From positions 28,402 through 92,401 of the forward strand of contig JBBQKG010000011.1 in the NCBI GenBank assembly GCA_038326655.1: DNA of 64,000 nucleotides, written 5' to 3'. Origin of the DNA: JBBQKG01 sp038326655 (GTDB lineage Bacteria; Actinomycetota; Thermoleophilia; Solirubrobacterales; JBBDJG01). Shown piece after piece: positions 16,278 to 25,100 of this stretch. Within the stretch, counting starts at the first letter, position 1. Every line of letters starts with the position of its first letter. Below the pieces are notes generated by a model. It saw nothing but the letters and a program-made list of their open reading frames with translations, was not told the DNA's origin and ran no database searches. Position numbers and translations under genes: made by a program.

Positions 16278-17351
16278 CTAGCGCGTTCGCCCGGCTGCGT
16301 TCCGGAAGGTGATCGCCTCGCTGCTCGCGGCCGAGAGCAACTTGCACGTCTGCTGCGTGCCGCGCGACGGTCGCAGGTACACGTGCAGCGTGCCCATCAC
16401 GTCGTTTCGCCGGATGCTGTTGTCGTACGCCACGCTCAGCGTGAGCGGCTCGTCGGCGGAAACGGGGATGCCGAGGGGCGAGGTGAAGCTCGTCACGTGC
16501 ACGGGGCCGTCGGTTGGCGACAGCGCGCCGGTCGGGTACAGCGGCCGGCTCGCGATCAGCTGCCGGCTGGCGCAGGCGGGCTGGCTCAGGGAAAGCGAGA
16601 CTGCGCCGGCGTGCAGGTGGCCGGTGGCCGCGACGATCCGGCCCCCGATGCGGGCCGGAAGGGTCCTGCTCCTTGTGAAGAGGGAACCTGCCCCGCCGCC
16701 GCCCGGCACGTCGAAGTACTCCTCGCGGCACGCGACCACGCGCAGCCAGAGCGGCACGACGGGCAGCACCAACGATGAGGTGTCGACCCGCACGTCGTAG
16801 TTGATGAACGCCTGCTGCACGCGGTTGGTGTGGTTCATCAGCATCCAGCGCACGCGCCACTGGCTTCCGGGATGGGTCCGGATCCCGTAGCCGCGCGGAA
16901 GGCGGAGTGCCTCGTCCTCCTCGCCCGTGGCGTAGAAGGGCTCTGAGTCGCGCATCTCCCTGCAATCGCTGTCGTAGCGCGGCGAGATCACACGACCGAA
17001 GACGGCGTGGTGCAGCATCACCTGCGTGCCCGCGAGCCGGTGCCCCCGGCGGTCCGTCACGTACGCGTGCATGCTCGTGATCAGCCCCGCCAGCGGAGGG
17101 GGCTTGACTCTCCTCACGCGGGCCTCGAGCTCGGCAGGCGCGAGCGCCACCGGCCCGTAGCGCAGCGTGAAGGTCTGCTCCCGCGCAAGCGCCGCAGATG
17201 GCGCCAGGCATGCCAGGACGATCAGTGCCGTGGCCGCCACGGCACTGCCAACGAGGAGCCTCAGGGCCGAGTCTCCGCGGGCACGAGTTCGTTGGGCGGG
17301 CTCATAGGGAAGCCCACCGGGAGCGCCTGGACCGAGCCATTCGTGCATCAT
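16278..17351 (-). CDS. Secreted PHM/DBM-like (copper monooxygenase-like) protein
   Basis: A 357-residue protein with an N-terminal membrane/signal segment at about residues 30-56. Candidate metal ligands appear in the order seen in peptidylglycine and dopamine monooxygenases: H114-H115 (MLHHAVF), H174 (WMLMNH), H245 and H247 (GHLHAG), and M319 (NDVMGTLHVYL). The larger secreted protein at 51621-53387 has the same ordered set. In the PHM family HH/H bind one copper and HxH/M the other, and the enzyme hydroxylates a C-H bond using ascorbate. An alternative is the related-looking SURNod19 family. The function is inferred from ligand order, not overall similarity. The start is uncertain because no Shine-Dalgarno precedes it. 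Confidence 0.6.
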   Translation of the reverse strand: MMHEWLGPGAPGGLPYEPAQRTRARGDSALRLLVGSAVAATALIVLACLAPSAALAREQTFTLRYGPVALAPAELEARVRRVKPPPLAGLITSMHAYVTDRRGHRLAGTQVMLHHAVFGRVISPRYDSDCREMRDSEPFYATGEEDEALRLPRGYGIRTHPGSQWRVRWMLMNHTNRVQQAFINYDVRVDTSSLVLPVVPLWLRVVACREEYFDVPGGGGAGSLFTRSRTLPARIGGRIVAATGHLHAGAVSLSLSQPACASRQLIASRPLYPTGALSPTDGPVHVTSFTSPLGIPVSADEPLTLSVAYDNSIRRNDVMGTLHVYLRPSRGTQQTCKLLSAASSEAITFRNAAGRTR

Positions 17352-17502
17352 CGCATCTGATCCGTACGCTGTACGGTCTGACAGCGGTGCCCATCCGGCG
17401 AAGCGCGCCCCCGGATTTTCGGGAGCCAGACAAAGTTGTTTGTTTCCTTACAGCCCGGATTGGGTAACAATGAAGCCTGATCCAGCTTCGGATTTCTGAG
17501 CC

Positions 17503-17787
17503 ATGACGCACACCCGCTACAACGCCTACCGCCACCTGATCTCGTCGCTCGAGCTGGCGACCTTCACGGACTCCGAGATGGCCCTGCTCCGCGACGCGGC
17601 AGAGGGCTTTCTGCTCGCGGCCTCGCTCGACTGCGAGGAGCTGGCCGAGCTGGCGCTGGCGGTGGTCGTCACGCTCGAAGGCGTGGTCGAGTCAGGGCGG
17701 ATGTCGCGCTGGGCGGCCGAGCAGGCGAAGGCGTGGATCGATGCGTGCGGCCCGACGCCGGAGCCGCTCGTGCCGGCGCTCGTCTGA
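17503..17787 (+). CDS. Small helical hypothetical protein
   Basis: A 94-residue, helix-rich acidic protein (HLISSLELATFTDSEMALLRDAAEGFLLA ends the first half; SRWAAEQAKAWIDACGP is near the end). No domain is recognised. It is transcribed away from the copper-monooxygenase-like gene; the 151-base gap between them holds a possible -10 TAACAAT near 17465. Confidence 0.55.
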   Translation: MTHTRYNAYRHLISSLELATFTDSEMALLRDAAEGFLLAASLDCEELAELALAVVVTLEGVVESGRMSRWAAEQAKAWIDACGPTPEPLVPALV

Positions 17788-17930
17788 CCGCACCGTTATG
17801 TCGTAGACGAACGTCGGGGTTCCGTCCGCCCGGGGGCGGGCAGACCAGAACTGAGCCGCCGTCTTCCGGCCTCCGGCCCGAAGCCGTATGCGAGCACCCC
17901 CTCAGGAGTCAAAGGCAAGGAGGCCTTCCA

Positions 17931-18725
17931 TTGAAACGCTTCGTACCCATGCTGGCCGCCGGCGTATGCGCGGCCGCGTTCCTGCCCCAGGCGGTCGGTG
18001 CGCAGAGCTTCGCCGTCGACCCGTTGCTCGGTGACAATCTCGCAGGCAACGTCGACCTCACGGTCGCGAACGTCACCACCGGCGGGGTCGAGATCAGCGA
18101 CCCCACGACTGCCCGCCTCACCGCCACCGTGGACCCGAACAGCCTCGGCACCACCTACTACTTCGAATACGGCACGAACGGCAACCTGAGTCTCCGAACA
18201 CCCGTCGTGAGCGTCGGAGGCAGCCTCGATCCGCGGCAGGTGTTCGCCGACCTGACCGGGCTCGCACCGGGCACCGTCTACGACTACCGGGTCGTGGCCT
18301 CCGGGCCTGCCGGCCTGTCGATCGGGGCGACCGAGTCGTTCCAGACCGCCGCTGCCTCGGCGGCCAGCGCGAAGAAGGGCGCCACGTCGCGCTGCACGAT
18401 TCGGGGGACGAAGCAGCGAGACGTCCTTCGCGGCACTCGAAAGCGGGACGTGATCTGCGGCCTGGGCGGCGCGGACACGATCCGCGGGCTCGGCGGAAAC
18501 GACGTGATCCGCGGCGGCGCCGGCAAGGACCGCGTGCTGGCCGGTGCCGGCCGGGACCGGGTCTGGGGCAACGCGGGCAACGACGCGCTGTACGGGCAAA
18601 AGGGCGCCGACCGCCTCTACGGCGGCAAGGGCCGCGACCGCATCGTGGGCGGGCCCGGCCGCGACCGCGCGCGGATCGACCGGGGTGACACCCTGCGCTC
18701 GGTCGAGAAGGCCTCGCGCCGGTAG
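17931..18725 (+). CDS. Secreted FN3-like protein with RTX/hemolysin-type repeats
   Basis: A 264-residue protein that starts with TTG at 17931, chosen for the AAGGAGG seven bases upstream. A signal peptide (MKRFVPMLAAGVCAAAFLPQAVGAQS) is followed by a fibronectin-III-like domain (YYFEYGTNGNLS through LAPGTVYDYRVVAS) and by GGxGxD-type repeats (GLGGADTIRGLGGNDVIRGG, GNAGNDALYGQKGADRLYGG). RTX repeats form a calcium-bound beta-roll after secretion. No protease or lipase domain is present. A perfect UUCG-loop terminator follows the stop. Confidence 0.8.
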   Translation: MKRFVPMLAAGVCAAAFLPQAVGAQSFAVDPLLGDNLAGNVDLTVANVTTGGVEISDPTTARLTATVDPNSLGTTYYFEYGTNGNLSLRTPVVSVGGSLDPRQVFADLTGLAPGTVYDYRVVASGPAGLSIGATESFQTAAASAASAKKGATSRCTIRGTKQRDVLRGTRKRDVICGLGGADTIRGLGGNDVIRGGAGKDRVLAGAGRDRVWGNAGNDALYGQKGADRLYGGKGRDRIVGGPGRDRARIDRGDTLRSVEKASRR

Positions 18726-18749
18726 GTCATCACCGCCATCTCAGCTCGG

Positions 18750-18777
18750 CGACGCCGGCTCTTCGGGGCCGGCGTCG
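18750..18777 (+). terminator. 12-bp hairpin with UUCG tetraloop
   Basis: CGACGCCGGCTC (18750-18761) pairs with GGGCCGGCGTCG (18766-18777), including one G-T pair, around the very stable C(TTCG)G loop. It lies 25 bases past the RTX-protein stop. Confidence 0.8.
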
Positions 18778-18801
18778 TCATACTGGCGCTGGGACGCGAC
18801 C

Positions 18802-19773
18802 ATGATCGTCGACTGTGCCGTTTACGAGGGAGGGCGGCGCCGCGCCGGCGAGATCAGCCTGCACAGCGCCTCCGAGGCATGCCGGCGCGACGGCGCATTC
18901 GTGTGGCTGGGCCTGTTCGAGCCGACACCCGACGAGCTCGACGCCGTTCGCCGCGAGTTCGGCCTCCACGAGCTTGCCGTCGAGGACGCCCTCAAGGCAC
19001 ACCAGCGTCCCAAGCTGGAGGTCTACGACGACACCCTCTTCGTGGTCCTGAAGCCGGCCCGGTACATCGACTCCGAGGAGGTGGTCGAGACGGGTGAGAT
19101 CCACCTCTTCGTGAGCAGCTCGTTCGTGGTCGCGGTCAGGCACGGGCAGGCCAGCTCGTTGCGGGACGCGCGCGCTCGCCTGGAGCACCGGCCCGAGCTC
19201 GTCGCGACGGGCACGGGCGGGGTGCTCTACGCGATCCTCGACAAGATCGTGGACGACTACGAGCCCGTCGTGGAGGGCGTTGCCAACGACATCCAGGAGA
19301 TCGAGCAGCAGGTGTTCTCCGCCGTCCGCGACAACCCCGCCGAGCGGATCTACAAGATGGAGCGTGAGGTGCTCGAGTTCAGCCGGGCCGTCGTCCCGCT
19401 CACGCCCGTGCTGGACCGGCTCGCTCGCGGCCACTTCACGATCGTCGACGACGGCCTGCACGAGTACTTCCGTGACGTGCACGACCACCTGCTGCGGGTC
19501 GGCCAGCGGATCGACGGCTTTCGGGACCTGTTGTCGAGCGCGCTCCAGGCCAATCTCACGCAGGTGAGCGTGCGCCAGAACGAGGACATGCGCAAGATCA
19601 CAGCGTGGGTCGCGATTCTCGCCGTGCCGACCGCGGTGGCCGGCATCTACGGGATGAACTTCCGCCACATGCCCGAGCTCGAATGGACCTACGGCTACCC
19701 GACCGTGCTGGCCGTGACCCTCCTGGCCTGCCTCGCGCTCTACCGGCGCTTTCGGCGCTCGGGCTGGCTCTAG
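18802..19773 (+). CDS. corA: CorA-family magnesium/divalent cation transporter
   Basis: A 323-residue protein. The N-terminal alpha/beta domain contains FGLHELAVEDALKAHQRPKLEVYDD, the long helical funnel runs to about residue 260, and two C-terminal helices follow, with the signature GMN in AGIYGMNFRHMPE between them. CorA pentamers conduct Mg2+ (also Co2+ or Ni2+) across the cytoplasmic membrane. Length and topology are normal. The ATG at 18802 has GGGA upstream. It converges on the diguanylate cyclase gene with a six-base gap. Confidence 0.93.
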   Translation: MIVDCAVYEGGRRRAGEISLHSASEACRRDGAFVWLGLFEPTPDELDAVRREFGLHELAVEDALKAHQRPKLEVYDDTLFVVLKPARYIDSEEVVETGEIHLFVSSSFVVAVRHGQASSLRDARARLEHRPELVATGTGGVLYAILDKIVDDYEPVVEGVANDIQEIEQQVFSAVRDNPAERIYKMEREVLEFSRAVVPLTPVLDRLARGHFTIVDDGLHEYFRDVHDHLLRVGQRIDGFRDLLSSALQANLTQVSVRQNEDMRKITAWVAILAVPTAVAGIYGMNFRHMPELEWTYGYPTVLAVTLLACLALYRRFRRSGWL

Positions 19774-19779
19774 CGGGCG

Positions 19780-21501
19780 CTACGCGGCGCGTTCGCCCGC
19801 GCCCAGCAGCTCTGCAATCGCTTCGGCGGGTCGCGGCCGGGCGAAGTAGTAGCCCTGTCCGACGTCACAGCCGACTTCCTTGAGCTGCTCGAGCTGCGTG
19901 CGCGTCTCGACACCGTCCGCGACCGTCAAGAGCCCGAGCGCGTGCGCCATGTTGATCACGGCGTTCACGATCGCGCTGTCCTCGGGCTCCTCGCCAAGGC
20001 CGGCCACGAACGAGCGGTCAACCTTCAGGATGTCGAGCGGAAAACGCTTCAGCGCCCCCAGCGAGGACTGGCTCGATCCGAAGTCGTCCATGCTGATCAC
20101 GACCCCGAGCCCTTCGAGCGCGCGCAGCGTGCGAAGCGCCGCCTCCTCGTCCTGCATCACGATTCCCTCGGTGATCTCGAGACAGAGGCTGGACGGATCG
20201 ATCCCGGCCTCCTCGGTGACGCGGCTGACGGTCTCCACGAGCGCCGGGTCGGCGTGCTGGCGGGCGGAGAGCTTGATGCACACCCGCAGCGGTGTCCGTT
20301 CGGGGCCGGCCTCGCGCCAGCGCGCTGCCTGCCGGCTGGATTCCGCCAGCACCCAGTCGCCGATGCCCTTGATCGCGCCCGTCTCCTCGGCCAGCCACAG
20401 GAACTCGGCCGGCTCGATCAGGCCGCGCATCGGATGGTCCCAGCGCAGCAGCGCCTGCAGGCCGACGATCTCGCCGCTTCGCAGGCTCACCTGCGGCTGG
20501 TAGAGGAGCCTGAACTCGCCCTCGCCCACGGCGCGGCGAAGGTCCGCCTCGAGGTCGCCCCGGGCGCGCGCGCGTGTGCGGATGCCGTCGTCGAACACCT
20601 CGAGCGAGGTGTCCTGGCGCTTTGCCCCGTACATCGCGGCATCTGCGTTCCGGATCAGGCTTTCGGCCGTGTCGGCCTTGCCGTCGGTCATCGCGATGCC
20701 CATGCTGGCCTTGACCGACAACCGCTCGCCGCCGATCTCGAACGGCTCCTCGATCGCCAGGAGGATGCGCTGCGCGATGTTGATCACGTCCTGCTGCCCG
20801 GCGACGTCCTCGCACAGGATCATGAACTCGTCCCCGCCGAAGCGAGCGGCGGTGTCGCTCGCGCGCAGGCCGTCCTGAAGCCGCCCCGCAATCGCCACGA
20901 GCAGCCCGTCGCCGACATCATGCCCGTAGGTGTCGTTGATCGGCTTGAAGCCGTCGAGGTCGAGGAACATGACGCCGATCAGCGAGTGATGGCGTTTTGC
21001 GCGCATGACCGCGTGCTTCAGGCGGTCGAGGAACAGCGTGCGGTTGGGCAGCCCGGTGAGCGCGTCGTGCATCGCCTTGTGCGAGAGCTCCATCTCGGCC
21101 GCCTTGCGCTCGACGGCGTAGGTGATCGACCGCCCCAGCGCGTGACCGTCGACGCGGCCCTTGACGAGATAGTCCTGCGCCCCCTCCTGCACCGCCTTCA
21201 CTGCTAGGAGCTCGTCCTGCAGCCCCGTGAGGATCACGATCGGGACGTCCGGCGCCGCCGCACGGAGCTGCATCAGGGCCTCGAGCCGCGTGGCGTCGGG
21301 CAGCGAGAGGTCGAGCAGCACGCAGCCCGCGCCGGCTTCCATCAGGCGCTTGCGCGCATCTGCGAGGCGCTCGACGTGAAGCACGTCGAACCGGCCGCCA
21401 TCCGCTTCCTTCAGGAGCTCCTGAACCAGGCGGGCGTCGCCCCGGTTGTCCTCGACGAGCAGAACCGGGAAGGTCTTCGACTCGTCAAGTGTCGCCGTCA
21501 T
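19780..21501 (-). CDS. Response regulator with GGDEF and degenerate EAL domains
   Basis: A 573-residue protein. The receiver (residues 10-130) has phospho-acceptor Asp in CVLLDLSLPD. The GGDEF domain (140-305) has intact ARFGGDEF, so c-di-GMP synthesis is possible. In the EAL domain (320-565) several catalytic positions differ: the EAL signature is QAL (GLQALLRW), the usual Asn of NLSARQ is Lys (IKLSARQ), and AEGVET is ADGVET, while EITE, MDDFGSS and LKVD remain. Phosphodiesterase activity is therefore probably lost. It follows the receiver gene by five bases and is the last gene of a histidine kinase-receiver-effector operon. Confidence 0.92.
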   Translation of the reverse strand: MTATLDESKTFPVLLVEDNRGDARLVQELLKEADGGRFDVLHVERLADARKRLMEAGAGCVLLDLSLPDATRLEALMQLRAAAPDVPIVILTGLQDELLAVKAVQEGAQDYLVKGRVDGHALGRSITYAVERKAAEMELSHKAMHDALTGLPNRTLFLDRLKHAVMRAKRHHSLIGVMFLDLDGFKPINDTYGHDVGDGLLVAIAGRLQDGLRASDTAARFGGDEFMILCEDVAGQQDVINIAQRILLAIEEPFEIGGERLSVKASMGIAMTDGKADTAESLIRNADAAMYGAKRQDTSLEVFDDGIRTRARARGDLEADLRRAVGEGEFRLLYQPQVSLRSGEIVGLQALLRWDHPMRGLIEPAEFLWLAEETGAIKGIGDWVLAESSRQAARWREAGPERTPLRVCIKLSARQHADPALVETVSRVTEEAGIDPSSLCLEITEGIVMQDEEAALRTLRALEGLGVVISMDDFGSSQSSLGALKRFPLDILKVDRSFVAGLGEEPEDSAIVNAVINMAHALGLLTVADGVETRTQLEQLKEVGCDVGQGYYFARPRPAEAIAELLGAGERAA

Positions 21502-21506
21502 CTCGC

Positions 21507-22007
21507 CTAGCCGGAGGGCAGGCGCGCCGTCGTGAGCCAGAAGTCCTCGATCGCGCGCACCACGTCGAAGAACTCGTCTAGGTCGAGCGGCTTCGTGATG
21601 AAGCAGTTCGCCTGCAGGTCATACGAGTGCAGGATGTCCGCCTCGGCTGCCGAGGTCGTCAGCACGATCACCGGGATCCGGCTGAGCGCTCGGTCGGACT
21701 TCAGCTCCTGGAGCACCTCGCGCCCGTCCTTGCGCGGGAGGTTCAGGTCGAGCAGGACGAGCTTGGGGCGGGGGCTCTCCGAGTACTGCCCCTCCCTGCG
21801 CAGGAAGGCGAGCGCCTCCTCGCCGTCATTGACGATGTTGAGGTGCGTCGTCAGCCGGCCGCCCTCGAAGACCTCTCGGGTGAGTCGTGCGTCGGCGGGG
21901 TTGTCCTCGACCAGCAGGATCTCGACCGCGCCGTCCATGCCGTTCGCGGCGATCGGGATGTCGTGCGGCCGTTGCACGACGAACTCCTCCGTCACCGGAA
22001 TCGCCAT
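21507..22007 (-). CDS. Stand-alone response regulator (Rcp1-like receiver)
   Basis: A 166-residue protein that is almost entirely one receiver domain: acidic pocket in ILLVEDNPADARL, phospho-acceptor Asp in LVLLDLNLPRKDG, switch Thr in VIVLTTSAAEAD, and Lys in CFITKPLDLDEF. The LNLPRKDGREVL pattern is typical of Rcp1-type regulators that serve phytochrome or multi-PAS kinases and lack an output domain. It lies between the multi-PAS kinase and the GGDEF-EAL protein, so phosphotransfer from the kinase is expected. The ATG at 22007 was chosen over longer in-frame starts. Confidence 0.92.
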   Translation of the reverse strand: MAIPVTEEFVVQRPHDIPIAANGMDGAVEILLVEDNPADARLTREVFEGGRLTTHLNIVNDGEEALAFLRREGQYSESPRPKLVLLDLNLPRKDGREVLQELKSDRALSRIPVIVLTTSAAEADILHSYDLQANCFITKPLDLDEFFDVVRAIEDFWLTTARLPSG

Positions 22008-22142
22008 GTCGCTCTCTCTAAGCACCCGAAATCCCAAAGCATTCGCCTTTCTGTCGCACGAAGGGTCCATCCCCCTGTGCAGTCCTCCATGTCTTTGTCG
22101 AGACGGGCGCGGCCGGGTGCGATCGAACATCCGTCCGCGGGC

Positions 22143-25100
22143 TCACTGCGACCGGTCCTCGGCGACCGGCAACGTGAAGCAGAATCGGCTCCCTCCCCCC
22201 TCGTTGGGCTCGACCCAGATGCGCCCGTTGTGGCGCTCGACGATGCGCTTGCAGATCGAGAGCCCGATCCCGCTTCCCGGATAGGAGTCACGGCCGTGAA
22301 GGCGCTTGAAGACGGCAAAGATCCGGTCGGCGTGGTGAGGGTCGATCCCGATCCCGTTGTCGCCCACGGCGAATCGCCACTCATGCCCGTCTCGCTCGGC
22401 CGACACGTGCACCCGCGGGGGGCCCTCCTCGACGAACTTGATCCCGTTCGAGACCAGGTTCTGGAAGAGCTGCCGGAGCTGTCCGGGGTCGCCGACGATC
22501 TCCGGCAACGAGTCGTGCGTGACGATCGCGCCCGAGTCTGCGACCGTTGCACGCATGCCGCGGAGCGTGTCCTCGACGAGCGCGCCCACGTCGACGCGCT
22601 CGAGACGGTACTCGGACGTCCCCACCCGCGAGTAAGCGAGCAGGTCCTCGATCAGGCGCTGCATCCGGTTGACGCCGTCGACCGCGAACTCGATGAACTC
22701 GTGCGCGTCCTGGTCGAGCTGGTCGCTGTAGCGGCGCTCGAGCAGCTGGACGTAGCTCGACACCATGCGAAGCGGCTCGGAAAGGTCGTGCGAGGCGACA
22801 TAGGCGAACTGCGCCAGGTCCGCGTTAGAGCGCTCGAGCTCGATCGCGCGCCGCTCGAGCTCGGCGGCGACGCGTCCGAGACCCTCCTCGGCACGCTTGC
22901 GCTCCGTGATGTCCTGCACCTGCGCGATGCCGTAGAGGAGCCGCCCGGAGGAGTCGTGGACCGTCGAGGCGTTGTGCACGACCCAGACCGGCTCCCCGCC
23001 CCTGCGCACGAAGCGCTTCTCGAGCTGGTAGTTGGGGATCTTGCCGGCGAGGAGCTCTTCCGCCAGCGGCAGCTCCTGCTCCTGGTCGAGCGGATGCGTG
23101 ACGGCGTGCAGGCTCTTGCGCAGCAGCTCGTCCGGCGAGTAGCCCGTGATCTCGCATAGCGACGCGTTGACCTGGAGCAGGCGGCCGTCCTCGCCGGGGT
23201 CGACGCTGAAGAGCGCCATGCCGATCGGCGCGTCCTCGAACGCGGTGCGGAACGCCTCCTGCACCTCCCGGAGCGCCTCCTCGGCGCGCTTGCGCTCGGT
23301 CCGGTCACGTGCGATCACCGACGCCCCCACGAGCGCTCCGGAGGAGCCGCGGATCGGCGAGACGGACAGCGACACCGGCATCACGGTGCCGTCCTTGCGC
23401 AGCTGCTCGGTCTCGAGGTCCGATAGTGGGCTGCCGTTCAGCGCGCGGGAGAGCACTTCGAAGTCGCGCTTCGCGCGAGCCGGCGCGACCAGCATCCGCA
23501 GGGAGCCGCCGACGGCCTCCGCGCCCGTGTATCCGTAGAGCTGCTGGGCGCCGGCGTTCCAGCTCGTGATCTCGCCGGAGTTCGTGGTGGCGAAGATCGC
23601 GTCCCCCGAGGCTTCGATGATGTCGGCCAGCTGATGGAGCGCCTGCTCGGCCTGCTTGCGCTCGCTGATGTCGTGGAGGAAGGCGTTGAACGCATACCTT
23701 CCGCCCACCCGCACGGGCGTGATCGTCATCTCGACCGGGAACTCGTGCCCGTCGCGGTGGAGCGCCTCGATCTCCACGCGGCGGTTGAGCAGCGTCGCGT
23801 GCCCGCTCGCCAGAAACTGCCGCAGGCCCCGGCTGTGGGCGCCGCGATAGCGCGCCGGGATGATCGTCTCCACGACCTCCCGTCCGAGCGCCTCCTGCTC
23901 ACTCCAGCCGAACGTCGTCTCCGCCTCGGGGTTCCAGGCCGTGACCCGCCCGGACTCGTCCATCGACACGAACGCCTCGTGCGTGGTGTTGACGATCTCG
24001 CGGAAGTGCTGCTCACTGGCGCGCACCCCCTCCTCGGCGCGCTTGCGCTCGGTGATGTCGGTCGAGATTCCGCAGACCGCGTACGGCCGCCTGGTGGCGT
24101 CGAGCAGCGGGAACTTGATCGAGAGATACGTGCGGGCCCGGTCACCGCTCGAAATCGCCTCCTCGATCTCGATGGGCAGCTGCTCTCGCATCACGCGCAG
24201 GTCGTTGGATCGAAGCTGCTCCGCCAGCTCCGACTCGAACAGCGCGCGGTCGTCACGACCGACCGCCTCGTCCCGCGTCACTCCGAAGAGGGCCTCGAAT
24301 TGGCGGTTGACCAGTAGGTAGCGGCCCTCGAGGTCCTTCAGGTAGACGACCGCCGTCGTGTTGTCGAGAATCGCCTGCATCCGCTCGCTGCTCTCGTGGA
24401 GCTTGCGCTCGACCTCCTTGCGCGCGGTCAGGTCCTGGAGCTGGACGATCAGGTAGAGCGGGCGCTCGTGCGCGTCGCGCACGAGCGACACGCTCAAGAG
24501 CACGTCGAGCATCCGCCCGTCCGCGTGGCGCATGCGGGTGTCCGCCTCGTAGCTCGAGATCTCGCCGGCGAGCATCCAGGGGACATAGCGCCGGTCGGAG
24601 TCGTCGCTGCCGGCCGGGTCCAGGATTCCGGAGAGGTCGCGCCCGATCAGCTCCGCCGCCGAGTACCCGGTGATGTCGCGCAGCGCAGCGTTGACGCGGA
24701 GGAAGCATCCTGCCCGGTCGGCCTCGATGCTGACGAGGGCGATCCCGATCGGAGCCTGGTCGAACGCGCCGCGGAAGCGCTGCTCGGCCTCGTGCATCGC
24801 CTCGGCGGTTCGTCGCTGCTCCGTGACGTCGCGAAGTACGACCGTCAGAAACCGCTCGCCGTCGGCCTCCCAGGAGGAGAAGGTCGCCTCGACCGGCACC
24901 TCGACGCCGCCCTTGCGCCGCGCCTCCAGCTCCGCCCGTTGCTCCGTGGGCGCCGTGCCCTCGTCAAGCCCCGGAAGGATCAGCGACACCGGCGCGCCGA
25001 GGATCTCGTCGCGGCTGTATCCGAGCGTGCGTTGGGCCGCCTCGTTGAAGAAAGTCACCTTGCCGGCCTGGTCGATCGAGATGATCGCGTCCGCGGCACT

